From Paenibacillus ihumii (lineage in GTDB: Bacteria > Bacillota > Bacilli > Paenibacillales > Paenibacillaceae): a stretch of DNA of 64,000 bases. The notes under the pieces were generated by a model. That model was given only the letters and a program-made list of their open reading frames with translations. It did not search any database and was not told the origin of the DNA. Below, one piece after another: positions 36,578 to 44,979 of the stretch. The DNA lies in assembly GCF_001403875.1 (NCBI RefSeq), contig NZ_LN884299.1:992117-1056116 (forward strand). The letters are read 5' to 3'. Positions within the stretch are counted from its first letter, which is position 1. Each line of letters starts with the position of its first letter. Both the position numbers and the translations under genes were made by a program.

Positions 36578-37039
36578 ATGAGCGATGTAAAACAGTGGAA
36601 CGAACAGGATATTCTCGACGGTCTCTTCGAGACGGCAGCGAATCTGCCGGAGGAGACCGTTTTTATTTCGCGGCTGAGCCTGCGGATTACGCTGTGCGGC
36701 TTGACCTCCAGCAAGGTGGACTCCATCCGGGAGCGCTGTACGATTCGCAAAACGACGAAAGGCCACGTCTCGGAAAAGATCGACAGCGAGCTGTTTAATG
36801 CAACGCTGATTAAGGAAGCGACCTCTGCTCTGGAGGTTGTGCGCAAGCAGGGCGACGGCCAGGAGCATAGTGTGAAGCTGAGCGGCTGGGGCGATGAGCG
36901 CATTACGAGCCGCCTCAAGCTGTCGGGCGGAGACGAAGCGGTGCGCCGTCTTCTGCTCGCCGGGGAGCTCGATGCCGTAGGCGATAAGGTGCTGGAGCTG
37001 TCCGGCTTCGGAGTGGACATTGCCGACCTAAAAAACTAG
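36578..37039 (+). CDS. xkdN: Tail assembly chaperone, short form (XkdN-like)
   Basis: 153 residues (MSDVKQWNEQDILDGLFETA...) of the XkdN type. It is read in frame 0 and ends at the TAG at 37037-37039, immediately after a slippery heptamer A-AAA-AAC. In lambda and many tailed phages the chaperone before the tape measure is made in a short form and a -1 frameshifted long form; the arrangement here is the same. Both forms would coat the tape measure during tube assembly. Confidence 0.85.
   Translation: MSDVKQWNEQDILDGLFETAANLPEETVFISRLSLRITLCGLTSSKVDSIRERCTIRKTTKGHVSEKIDSELFNATLIKEATSALEVVRKQGDGQEHSVKLSGWGDERITSRLKLSGGDEAVRRLLLAGELDAVGDKVLELSGFGVDIADLKN
37030..37036 (+). other. Programmed -1 ribosomal frameshift site
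   Basis: A-AAA-AAC in the correct phase (cta aaa aac tag) directly before the stop. Slippage by -1 gives ...DLKN-LANSGGMTTLL... and continues to 37224. Confidence 0.8.
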
Positions 37040-37224
37040 CAAACTCCGGCGGCATGACGACGCTCTTGTTCCATATGTGGAGCAGGCATAGTCTGCGCCC
37101 CGGAGAGTTCTGGTCTCTTCCGAAGGGAGAGCGCATGCTGCTGCGGGCTTTTACGGAGATGGAGCTGGAGATGATGTCATCTTCAGCCTCGCCGTCCGGC
37201 TCCGGGCGGAAGCAGCCTGGATGA
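37036..37224 (+). CDS. Frameshift extension of the tail assembly chaperone (long form)
   Basis: The -1 frame is open from the slippery site for 62 codons: LANSGGMTTLLFHMWSRHSL, PGEFWSLPKGERMLLRAF, then TEMELEMM. The fused product would be 215 residues. An internal ATG at 37054 has no good ribosome site, which favours frameshifting over independent initiation. The W and LP-rich start of this extension is typical of such second frames. Confidence 0.75.
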   Translation, partial: LANSGGMTTLLFHMWSRHSLRPGEFWSLPKGERMLLRAFTEMELEMMSSSASPSGSGRKQPG

Positions 37225-37262
37225 GTCCGTATGGCTGAATTACGGCAGAAAGGAGGTAAAAT

Positions 37263-38861
37263 GTGGCAAATCAACAGCTTCGTTCAATAGATCTAGCAGT
37301 CGACTCCCGGGATATCGATATTGCGGAGAGGAAGCTGCGAAGCCTGGATCGCATGCTGCTGCAAACCCGGCGGCGCGCCCTCGCTCTGGGCAGCACCAGG
37401 ATGCGGCCGAGCATTACGTTAGAGGACCGTTTCACGGAAACGGCCATCCGGCTGAGCGCAACGATGAAGCGGCTTAATCAGGCTGCGGCCCGTCCGGTGG
37501 CCGAGCTGATCGACCTGGCGACGCCGAAGATCGCCGAGATCAGGGGCGCGCTTCAGGAGCTGAGCGGTACCCGCTGGCGGGTTGAGGTGGATGTTGCAGG
37601 CTTTGGTGCTGCGTTTGGCAGCTCTGTTGCCGAACAGATCTGCGCAGAGGGGCAAAGTTTATTGCAGCGGATTTCGGTGACTTTTCAGGAAGCTTTAGAG
37701 TGTATTTTTAATGCGTTAGAAGTTGGTGAATGTCCAGCTGAGGCGGCAGGAGAGTGCAAATGCGGAGAATCCTCGGGATGCAGCCCGCAAGAGAGCGAGC
37801 CGCTATGCGAAGGAGCGGGCAAGACGCTCGGTCAGGTATTTTTTGAGGCATTCCTGGGGCTCATTGATCCTCAACGTATTGTTGAGAAGTTCTCGAATAT
37901 TCCGTGGGATACGATGATTTCCGATGCCGGGAACGCTTTGAAGGAATTCGGAAAAAAATTAATAGAGTCAATAAAATCTGATATAGTTGACGGAGCGCAA
38001 AAGGAGCTTAAAGATCAGTGGAGTAATAAATGGCTTCCGAAGATCAAGGATTCCTGGCAGAATAGCAAAGTAAAACAAGCGTGGGACAACAGCAAGGTAA
38101 AGAACGAGTGGATTCCCAAGGCCAAAGACTTATGGAATAACAGTAAAATAAAGGGCTTTATGGATAAACCTTGGGTGAAGAAGGTAACGGAGTTTATAGG
38201 CAAGGGTAAAAAGATAATAAAAATACCGGGTATTTCACAAATCCAATCAGCCCATGAGATATTTACTGCCAAGACTGATAGGGAGAGAGCAGGGAAAATA
38301 GGGGGCTTTGTGGGCGGCTTGATTGGAACGGCAGTAACGGGCTTCTTTACTAAAAACTATATAGCAACAGTAGTTGGAAATACAGTAAGTGATATGATTG
38401 GTGAAAAAATCGGGGTAGGCATATATGACTTATTTAGTGAAAAAGGAAAACGCACATTCCATGACCCACCTTACCCTCCGGGAACGACTATAGCTGATGC
38501 CTACTTAAGTGGTGGGGGAAGGAAATCGCACCCAACTACCGATATAGAACAACTCAAGCACGAGATTATTTTCGGTACTGGCAGTAAGCCTTCTGGAACC
38601 CCGTTAACGGACGAGGAGATTTTAAGTGCAGCTGAGTATTTCAAGTCATTAAATGGACCGCTCCCTGCGCCCACTGCTCCTGTACCCGTTCCTCAAGCAG
38701 CTGCACCTCAGCAAGCCCCTGAGATTATAGTAAATATGCCCCCAGGGATGGTTCAAATTCATCAGCAGCAACAGGAAATCGATATTGATAGTATTTCAAA
38801 GCAGGTTGGCTGGCATGTGACTCATAATATAAGCAGAGTACTTATAAATATGACTAAATAA
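37263..38861 (+). CDS. Short mosaic tape measure protein
   Basis: 532 residues from a GTG behind AAAGGAGG. Position after the chaperone and the helical N-terminus (IDIAERKLRSLDRMLLQTRR) identify it as the tape measure, but PBSX XkdO is over 1300 residues. Residues ~145-185 carry a cluster of cysteines (GECPAEAAGECKCGESSGCS, then EPLC). Residues ~240-310 hold imperfect repeats of 'W..SK.K..W' (DSWQNSKVKQAW, DNSKVKNEW). A glycine-rich hydrophobic stretch (KIGGFVGGLIGTAVTGFF) follows, then a P/Q-rich linker. Base composition drops to AT-rich from about 37.9 kb, suggesting recombination. Its length would set a short tube. Confidence 0.7.
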   Translation: MANQQLRSIDLAVDSRDIDIAERKLRSLDRMLLQTRRRALALGSTRMRPSITLEDRFTETAIRLSATMKRLNQAAARPVAELIDLATPKIAEIRGALQELSGTRWRVEVDVAGFGAAFGSSVAEQICAEGQSLLQRISVTFQEALECIFNALEVGECPAEAAGECKCGESSGCSPQESEPLCEGAGKTLGQVFFEAFLGLIDPQRIVEKFSNIPWDTMISDAGNALKEFGKKLIESIKSDIVDGAQKELKDQWSNKWLPKIKDSWQNSKVKQAWDNSKVKNEWIPKAKDLWNNSKIKGFMDKPWVKKVTEFIGKGKKIIKIPGISQIQSAHEIFTAKTDRERAGKIGGFVGGLIGTAVTGFFTKNYIATVVGNTVSDMIGEKIGVGIYDLFSEKGKRTFHDPPYPPGTTIADAYLSGGGRKSHPTTDIEQLKHEIIFGTGSKPSGTPLTDEEILSAAEYFKSLNGPLPAPTAPVPVPQAAAPQQAPEIIVNMPPGMVQIHQQQQEIDIDSISKQVGWHVTHNISRVLINMTK

Positions 38862-38875
38862 GGGGGGAGCAAAGA

Positions 38876-39511
38876 GTGGAAATCAGGTTAAGAGATGAAG
38901 CCGCAGGCACCGATTTCGTGTTCCCCGTCAACCCGGAAGAGGTGAGGATCACTCGGGGCAAAGGCTACGAGACCTTGAATATGCTATCTTATGGGGAATT
39001 TGATATGGCAACGGCAGAGAGGGTGAGGGAAATCACCTTCTCTTCTTTTTTTCCCGCACGGTGGGGAGATGCCGAGGCTAAGCCGAGTCCAAAGGAAGCG
39101 ATGCACCTCCTGACGGAGATGATGAACAGCAAGCGTCCCGTTCGGTTGATGATTGGGAATTTGGTGAACTTGCTCATCTTTATCACGGTGCATGACACTG
39201 CGTTTAAGGGCGGGGAGCCCGACGACATTTATTTCGATCTGACGGCCCGGATGTGGAGGCAGCCAAAGCTTCATACGAAGGCAGGGAGTGCTGCAGGCAG
39301 CGGGAATAGCGGTGGTGGATCGAATCGTCCTGATTTGAAAAAAACACCAAAAGCCTACACCGTCAAGTCCGGCGACAGCCTCTCTAAAATCGCTAAGCTT
39401 GAGCTAGGCGACAGCTCCAAGTGGTCGGCTATATACAATTTGAACAAGAAAACGATCGGCCCTAATCCCAATTTGGTTAAGCCGGGGCAGAAGCTGGTGA
39501 TGCCGTCATGA
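38876..39511 (+). CDS. xkdP: LysM tail protein (XkdP-like)
   Basis: 211 residues from a GTG behind GGGGGGAGC. An N-terminal tail domain (RLRDEAAGTDFVFPVNPEEV) and a Gly/Ser linker precede a C-terminal LysM (YTVKSGDSLSKIAKLELGDS to NLVKPGQKLVMPS) that binds peptidoglycan. It would sit at the tail tip or the tape-measure boundary. Its stop overlaps the next ATG. Confidence 0.88.
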   Translation: MEIRLRDEAAGTDFVFPVNPEEVRITRGKGYETLNMLSYGEFDMATAERVREITFSSFFPARWGDAEAKPSPKEAMHLLTEMMNSKRPVRLMIGNLVNLLIFITVHDTAFKGGEPDDIYFDLTARMWRQPKLHTKAGSAAGSGNSGGGSNRPDLKKTPKAYTVKSGDSLSKIAKLELGDSSKWSAIYNLNKKTIGPNPNLVKPGQKLVMPS

Positions 39512-40524
39512 GTTATGAGGTTGTTTTGGAGAATAAGCACTATTTAAGGGAGCTGATCGAGAGCATCTCTTTAACCGACTCGCTGGATCAGATTTCGTAT
39601 GAGGCCCGCATCAAGCTGCGGGCGCCTGAATCTGGACTGGCCATTGCTCCGGGGCAGACGATTCGCATAAGCGGCGTGCCCTTTGGAGGCAAGGAAATGG
39701 TCTATCTGCTGAATCCCGGCGTGGTGTGGGAATGCATCAGCAGTAATCGCGGCAGCAAGAGCCTCAGCCTTGTGGTCTATGATCGGACGATTTACCTCGC
39801 GAAATCGGAGGATGAGTACTTGTTCTCTTCGGGAGGAACAGCAAGCCAAAGGCTCAAGAAATACGCTCAGGACTGGCAGATCAAGTTGGCCTCCATTCCG
39901 GACACGGGAAAGGCGCTAAGCAAGGCGACTTACCGCTCTCAACCGATCTATAACATGATCGTTACGGATCTAAGGGAGACGGTGAAGCTTGGCGGGGATG
40001 CGTACATGCCGCGGATGACGCCTGCGGGTCTCGAGCTGTTCAAAATCGGCAGCAACACAATCGTATGGAAGCTTGAAGCTCTGGAGGGCATCGACCAGCA
40101 TAGGACCTTGGAGGGAACGGTCACTAAGGTCAAGGTGATTGGCAGCACCAATAGCAGCAAACCAGCGAGTCCGAGAACTGGCAACGATAAGAACAAAGCC
40201 GATCCCCCTTCGCATTTTTTGGCGGTAGAGACGGGAGAAGTCAGTAAATTCGGGACTTTGCAGCGGATTGTTCAGGACGAGGATGTAAAGGCTCCTGCAG
40301 ACGCGAAAAAACTGGCTAAAAGCATGCTGACCGGACTCCAGGAGACCTTCACCGTCAACGGGCTCGACATTAACACGCTGCGGGCCGGGGATAAGGTGGA
40401 GCTCAACGGTATGGAGCTGATCGTCATGTCGGTATCGCATGAGCTGGGCGACCCGGGCCGGATGTCGCTGGAGCTGGGGTCATATGATTATGTGAAAAGG
40501 AGGTATTATCTGAACCATGGCTGA
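39508..40524 (+). CDS. xkdQ: Baseplate hub protein (XkdQ-like)
   Basis: 338 residues, start overlapping the XkdP-like stop by four bases. The N-terminal beta domain (LENKHYLRELIESISLTDSL) and the end ELGSYDYVKRRYYL correspond to XkdQ/YqbQ, a gpD/gp27-like hub that crowns the tube. No lysozyme insertion is present. Confidence 0.82.
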   Translation: MSYEVVLENKHYLRELIESISLTDSLDQISYEARIKLRAPESGLAIAPGQTIRISGVPFGGKEMVYLLNPGVVWECISSNRGSKSLSLVVYDRTIYLAKSEDEYLFSSGGTASQRLKKYAQDWQIKLASIPDTGKALSKATYRSQPIYNMIVTDLRETVKLGGDAYMPRMTPAGLELFKIGSNTIVWKLEALEGIDQHRTLEGTVTKVKVIGSTNSSKPASPRTGNDKNKADPPSHFLAVETGEVSKFGTLQRIVQDEDVKAPADAKKLAKSMLTGLQETFTVNGLDINTLRAGDKVELNGMELIVMSVSHELGDPGRMSLELGSYDYVKRRYYLNHG

Positions 40525-40930
40525 TCCATATAAATCGTTGGCAGCAGCGTTTCGGGAGCAGATGACGGGGTATGCCAAAGATATGCTGTCCGGCATATCC
40601 ACGGAGCTCGGAACGATAACGGCGTCGGGGCTGAAGCTGGATAATTTCAAGCACGAAATCAAAAGTTATTTAGTTGCGGATTTTCCGGTTACCCTGGAGG
40701 TGCCGGCTTTTCACCTGGTGGGCACGATGATGTCGCCCGTGGATCAGGAGGGCTATCCGCTGGGAGTGCCTGGACCGCGAACGCGTTTTGAATTTGAGGC
40801 GGCCGAGATCAAGGATGTTCACGTCAATCTGGCGGATGGCCTGCAGCCGGGGGATCGTGTCGTTGCCGTTAATTTAAATGGCGGCCATGATGTGGTCGTT
40901 ATATGCAGGGTGGTGAGCCAAGATGGCTAA
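40517..40930 (+). CDS. xkdR: Baseplate protein, DUF2577 (XkdR-like)
   Basis: 137 residues, overlapping the hub gene by eight bases. It carries the OB-like segment ADGLQPGDRVVAVNLNGGHD near the C-terminus, typical of DUF2577 proteins between hub and gp25-like genes. Confidence 0.75.
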   Translation: MADPYKSLAAAFREQMTGYAKDMLSGISTELGTITASGLKLDNFKHEIKSYLVADFPVTLEVPAFHLVGTMMSPVDQEGYPLGVPGPRTRFEFEAAEIKDVHVNLADGLQPGDRVVAVNLNGGHDVVVICRVVSQDG

Positions 40931-41411
40931 TTTATTTCCAGAGGAGAAGGAATGGGGAGCGGGTGCGGACAGTTTGGAGCTGACTGATGCGCTTGATGGG
41001 CAGAGCTCGGGAGCTGGAGGAGCTGGTGGAATGTTTGGACGCAGCTGGCTGTTTGATTTTGAGGCCGGGGAGTTCCGGATGACCCCCACGCGAAAAATCG
41101 TGCCCGCCGACGAGACCGCAGCCTGGATTATGTGGTGCGAGAAGGCCGTGCGAACGGCAAGATACCATCATATCATATACTCCCGCAACTACGGGCAGGA
41201 ATACGAAGGCCTAATCGGCCGGGGGATGAGCCGGGAAGCGCTGGAATCGGAAATTCAGCGCATGACGACGGAGGCATTGATGGCAGATCCGCATACAGAG
41301 CGGGTGGATCAGTTTTCTTTTCGCTGGTCGGGGGATGCCTGCCTGTTCTCCTGCCGCGTGATGAATGTAAGGGAAGATACGGCGGTTTTGGAAGGGAGCG
41401 TGACTGTGTAA
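40923..41411 (+). CDS. xkdS: Baseplate wedge protein, DUF2634 (XkdS-like)
   Basis: 162 residues starting MANLFPEEKEWGAGADSLEL. The core WLFDFEAGEFRMTPTRKIVP and WCEKAVRTARYHHIIYSRNY is characteristic of the gp25-like XkdS family. It overlaps both neighbours by a few bases, indicating coupled translation. Confidence 0.82.
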   Translation: MANLFPEEKEWGAGADSLELTDALDGQSSGAGGAGGMFGRSWLFDFEAGEFRMTPTRKIVPADETAAWIMWCEKAVRTARYHHIIYSRNYGQEYEGLIGRGMSREALESEIQRMTTEALMADPHTERVDQFSFRWSGDACLFSCRVMNVREDTAVLEGSVTV

Positions 41412-42529
41412 TGGCAGGATTGCCAGTATATTTGCAGGAACAGACGGAAGAACAGATTATGCAGCGGATGCTAAGCCGGGTGCCTGACGATATCGACAAA
41501 TCGGAGGGCTCTTTTATTTGGGATGCGCAGGCTCCTGTGGCTTTTATGCTATCGGAGGCCGCGCTTTGGGCCAGGCAGGTGCTGGAATGGGGCTTTGCCA
41601 GCTCGTCCTATGGGCCATACCTGGATATGCGGGCGGCAGAGCATGGCGTTGCGCGGCGTGCGGCGACGGCGGCAACCGGACAGGTTCGGTTTACCGGAAC
41701 GCCCGGAACGACGGTGCCGGCAGGTACGCTGGTAGCTACTCCGGCAGATGAAATGACGGGGGAAGCTTCCATTGAGTATGCGACGACGGCTGCTGTGACA
41801 CTGGATGACACCGGTATGGCATTAGTGGGGATTCGCGCCGTAGAGCCAGGCCGCAATGGCACAGTGCCTGCGGGTGTGATTACCGTAATGTCTGCCCCGG
41901 TAAACGGGATTGTGGCAGTGACGAACCTGGAGGAGACGCGGGGCGGCACGGATGTAGAGTCGGATGAATCGCTGTTGGAACGTTTTTTGAATCAGGTGCG
42001 AAGCCAAGGAACGAGCGGGAACAAAGCCCAATATATGAAATGGGCCGGAGAGGTGCCGGGCGTTGGCGGCGTACAGGTTCATCCGTTATGGAACGGAGCG
42101 GGAACGGTCGGCATTTATTTGCTTGATGCGGACAAACGCACGGCTAACGAGGATATCGTGACAGCCGTCCAGCAGTATATTGACCCGACGCAGGACGGGC
42201 AAGGGGAAGGCATGGCCCCGGCCGGGCCGGTCGTAACCGTGATGGCTGCTGAGGAAGTGCCGATTCATATCAGCGTTAAGCTTACTTTGGCAGACGGTGC
42301 TACGTTGGCCGAAGTGAAGGCGCTGATCGAAAAGGGAGTACAGGCTTATTTGAAGCAGCTGGCTTTTGCCGATCCGCTCGTCCGGGTTACGCGCATTGCT
42401 TCGGTTCTGCTGGACATTCCGCCGATCATCGATTATGCGATGTTAACGGTGAATGGCAATGCAGAGACAAATGTCCAGATTCAACCTGGCCAGGTAGCTG
42501 TGTTAGGGATGGTGGATGTGTATGAGTAG
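41411..42529 (+). CDS. xkdT: Baseplate J-like wedge protein (XkdT-like)
   Basis: 372 residues from the ATG at 41411; the frame extends upstream only as overlap with xkdS. MRAAEHGVARRAATAATGQV, GTPGTTVPAGTLVATPAD, LEETRGGTDVESDESLLERF and the AVQQYIDPTQDGQGEGMAP segment are the baseplate J signature. It forms the outer baseplate and triggers sheath contraction. Confidence 0.9.
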   Translation: MAGLPVYLQEQTEEQIMQRMLSRVPDDIDKSEGSFIWDAQAPVAFMLSEAALWARQVLEWGFASSSYGPYLDMRAAEHGVARRAATAATGQVRFTGTPGTTVPAGTLVATPADEMTGEASIEYATTAAVTLDDTGMALVGIRAVEPGRNGTVPAGVITVMSAPVNGIVAVTNLEETRGGTDVESDESLLERFLNQVRSQGTSGNKAQYMKWAGEVPGVGGVQVHPLWNGAGTVGIYLLDADKRTANEDIVTAVQQYIDPTQDGQGEGMAPAGPVVTVMAAEEVPIHISVKLTLADGATLAEVKALIEKGVQAYLKQLAFADPLVRVTRIASVLLDIPPIIDYAMLTVNGNAETNVQIQPGQVAVLGMVDVYE

Positions 42530-42599
42530 TGCAGTGACGGCATGTTTTTGGGGTCATATGCAGAAGTCAATGCTTGCTGTTGAGGATGGTGCGAAATAA
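42522..42599 (+). CDS. Tiny coupled ORF 1 (25 aa)
   Basis: An ATG inside the last codons of xkdT encodes MSSAVTACFWGHMQKSMLAV-EDGAK. Its TAA overlaps the next ATG (TAATG). It is either a real small protein or a remnant that keeps ribosomes moving to xkdU. Confidence 0.35.
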   Translation: MSSAVTACFWGHMQKSMLAVEDGAK

Positions 42600-42670
42600 T
42601 GAACTATAAAGTGATGTTGAGTGCTGGGTATAAAGCGATAATGAGTGCTGGAAATGGTGGTCGTCTATGA
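42599..42670 (+). CDS. Tiny coupled ORF 2 (23 aa)
   Basis: MNYKVMLSAGYKAIMSAGNG-GRL; it contains a near-repeat (LSAG.KAIMSAG) and its TGA overlaps the ATG of the xkdU-like gene (ATGA). No good ribosome site of its own; translated only if coupled. Confidence 0.35.
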   Translation: MNYKVMLSAGYKAIMSAGNGGRL

Positions 42671-43245
42671 GTATTCAAATGATGACAAGCCCGAGAGGGC
42701 GCGAGCTTTTTTCGTACCTTCCGGGCTATTATGAAACCTCCCGCGTCATGCGCGGGGACATGGATGCAAAGGGCGCTGAAATGGATCTGCTGTATCGGGC
42801 GCTGGATGAGACGTTGGAGCAGTTTTTCGTAAAGACGGCCACTTGGGGGCTGGATCGTTGGGAGCAAGAACTGGGGATTGAAACAGACTTGACCAAGCCA
42901 CTGGAACAGCGGCGTGCCGTTGTGGAGTCAAAGCTGAGGGGTGCCGGGCAATTTACCGGCCGATTGGTCAAAAATGTAGCCGAAGCATACGACGGCGGCA
43001 CTGTTGATGTATTTTTTCAACCGGAGGAATGGAGCTTTACGATTAAGTTTATCGATACGATAGGCATTCCCCCTAATCTGGATGACTTGAAAGCTGTTAT
43101 CGAGGAGCTTAAACCGGCGCACTTGGCGGTGGAATATGAGTTCAGTTATTTGCTCATTCGGGATATTCAAGCCGTGATGACTCTCGGAGAACTGCAGCAG
43201 GTGCCGCTATCAAAATTTGCAGGAGGTGGTTCAGTTGGCAAGTAA
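42667..43245 (+). CDS. xkdU: Tail protein, DUF2313 (XkdU/YmfQ-like)
   Basis: 192 residues starting MSIQMMTSPRGRELFSYLPG. The phrases LDETLEQFFVKTATWGLDRW and EQELGIETDLTKPLEQRRAV are characteristic of YmfQ/XkdU proteins, which join baseplate wedge and fibre. Confidence 0.88.
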   Translation: MSIQMMTSPRGRELFSYLPGYYETSRVMRGDMDAKGAEMDLLYRALDETLEQFFVKTATWGLDRWEQELGIETDLTKPLEQRRAVVESKLRGAGQFTGRLVKNVAEAYDGGTVDVFFQPEEWSFTIKFIDTIGIPPNLDDLKAVIEELKPAHLAVEYEFSYLLIRDIQAVMTLGELQQVPLSKFAGGGSVGK

Positions 43246-44296
43246 CACAGAACATCTGAATTTGCTGAAGAAGGATCCGGTAGCGGATGGGAATGAGACG
43301 TTTAATATTGAGACGATGCTGAACGAGAATTGGGATAAGATTGATGCTGCAGTGGGACAAGTGCGGGAAGAATTGCAGGATATTGATATTCCACTGTCGG
43401 ACGCAACGGTCGGGACCCGTAGTAATGTCGCGGCTTCAGAAAAAGCCGTCGGTCAGGTCATGAGTGCGGCAACATCCGCACAGGATACAGCTAACGCAGC
43501 AAATACTGCAGCGGCAGCAGCGCAGGCGAGGGCTGATTCGGCTTTTCAGCTTGGAGTTGAGCGGAAAAATGAAGTGGTTGCCGCGCTTAATTCCATGGGT
43601 GTACCGGCATCCACGAGCGAATCATGGGATTCGCTGATTGGTAAGATGGCAGCGATTATTAATAGAGGAGGACAAGTGATTACTCCTGGAACAACAAATA
43701 AAGCTATTCCAGCAGGATATCACAATGGGAGCGGATATGTTGTTGGTGAACCGAATCTTATAGCTGGCAACCTTCCGAAGGATAAAACTTTTTGGGGGAT
43801 AGTAGGGGCGCTGGAACGCATGACAACTGCTGAAAAACAAGCCATTGCCAACGCAATAACCGGTAAGGGCGTTGTAGCGTCTGCCTCTGATACGAACGCA
43901 ATACTAGCGCAGAAGATTGGGCAAATAACCACACAATTAAAGCAAGCTTCTGGGAATGCCAGTGGGAGTCATTCATTGGAAGTAAACAATCTGGATTTCA
44001 ATCCTATGGTGATCATGTTCGGATATTCAGGAAACTTCCGGTATTCAGTTAATAGTTGGGATGACAGAACTGCTAGCGTATCAGGTGATGCCTATTTTTT
44101 TAGAGAAGGAGACCTTTCGTATAAAAGACTAATTTCGGAAACTAATTCAGGGAGAGATGGTTCGACAAATTTAGAGGTTACTGCCACTAATAAATGGCTT
44201 CCTAATGGATTTATTATCAATGTCAGCTTGTGGACTAATTATTCAATTACGTATTCTAGCAGGGGAATAGGCAGATGGTATGCATTTGGTATATAG
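43235..44296 (+). CDS. Tail fibre (receptor-binding) protein
   Basis: 353 residues from a TTG behind AGGAGGT, overlapping the xkdU-like gene by 11 bases. The N-terminus NTEHLNLLKKDPVADGNETF and NIETMLNENWDKIDAAV is the usual fibre attachment segment. An Ala-rich coiled coil (TSAQDTANAANTAAAAAQAR), the repeat NKAIPAGYHNGSGYVVG and a beta-rich variable tip follow. It would decide the target range of the particle. A terminator follows. Confidence 0.85.
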   Translation: MASNTEHLNLLKKDPVADGNETFNIETMLNENWDKIDAAVGQVREELQDIDIPLSDATVGTRSNVAASEKAVGQVMSAATSAQDTANAANTAAAAAQARADSAFQLGVERKNEVVAALNSMGVPASTSESWDSLIGKMAAIINRGGQVITPGTTNKAIPAGYHNGSGYVVGEPNLIAGNLPKDKTFWGIVGALERMTTAEKQAIANAITGKGVVASASDTNAILAQKIGQITTQLKQASGNASGSHSLEVNNLDFNPMVIMFGYSGNFRYSVNSWDDRTASVSGDAYFFREGDLSYKRLISETNSGRDGSTNLEVTATNKWLPNGFIINVSLWTNYSITYSSRGIGRWYAFGI

Positions 44297-44354
44297 GTAA
44301 ACACTATAATTAAAAGCAAACCTCAGGTTAAAGTATCATTGTTTTAAATTGTTT

Positions 44355-44382
44355 GCCCCCGATCCCGGGGGCTATTCTTTTT
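44355..44382 (+). terminator. Terminator after the tail fibre gene
   Basis: GCCCCCG-ATCC-CGGGGGC, seven perfect pairs, followed by TATTCTTTTT. It separates structural and lysis genes. Confidence 0.85.
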
Positions 44383-44399
44383 GAAACGGAGGGAGCAGG

Positions 44400-44678
44400 A
44401 TGGAAATTACGATACTTATCTCCATTGCGACAGCCGTTAGTGGAATTTTGCTAGGCTGGTTGGGGCGCACACGGACCATACGCCAGGATGCAGCCAAAGA
44501 TGCGGAGGCCGGGGCGACCCTGCAGACAGACGTAGAATATATCAAACGCGGCGTCGATGATATCAGGGTGGACGTGCGAATTCAAAGCCAGCGCTTAGAT
44601 GGAATATCCGAACGCGTCACGCGGGTAGAGGAATCGACCAAGCAAGCGCACAAGCGGCTGGACCGCCTGGAGGAATAA
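44400..44678 (+). CDS. Membrane-anchored coiled-coil protein of the lysis module
   Basis: 92 residues: one N-terminal membrane helix (ITILISIATAVSGILLGWLG), then a charged coiled coil (VRIQSQRLDGISERVTRVEE). ATG after GGAGGGAGC. XhlA of PBSX also combines a coiled coil with one membrane helix but in reverse order, so an accessory lysis role is inferred from the position before the holin. Confidence 0.6.
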   Translation: MEITILISIATAVSGILLGWLGRTRTIRQDAAKDAEAGATLQTDVEYIKRGVDDIRVDVRIQSQRLDGISERVTRVEESTKQAHKRLDRLEE

Positions 44679-44709
44679 ACTATATTAAAAGCTGGAAAGG
44701 AAGATAGTG

Positions 44710-44979
44710 ATGGACTGGAACGTTATTTTTGAACTCATTCATCCGTATTTATTCGGAGTTGTGGCAGTATGTTGGGTAATCGGTTATATTCTCAAAAAAA
44801 CGCCCAAGATTCCCGATTGGAGTATTATATATATCGTTACCTTCGTTGCAGTTCTGCTAACCATTTGGCTGCTTGGATGGGGGCCGGATTCGCTGATTCA
44901 GGGCATTCTTACCGGAGCGTTTGCGGTATACGGCAATCAGTTCGTGAAGCAAGCATTGAAAGGGGCCGATGATCAATGA
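44710..44979 (+). CDS. Phage holin
   Basis: 89 residues with two or three hydrophobic helices (YLFGVVAVCWVIGYIL, SIIYIVTFVAVLLTIWLLGW, SLIQGILTGAFAVYG) and a short charged tail ALKGADDQ. The ATG at 44710 is preferred to the GTG just before it. It overlaps the amidase gene by four bases, the classic holin-endolysin pair that releases the particles. Confidence 0.82.
   Translation: MDWNVIFELIHPYLFGVVAVCWVIGYILKKTPKIPDWSIIYIVTFVAVLLTIWLLGWGPDSLIQGILTGAFAVYGNQFVKQALKGADDQ

Noticed and set aside
41132..41410. N-terminal extension of the baseplate J-like gene
   Set aside because: It is out-of-frame reading of the xkdS-like gene; homology to baseplate J starts at 41411.
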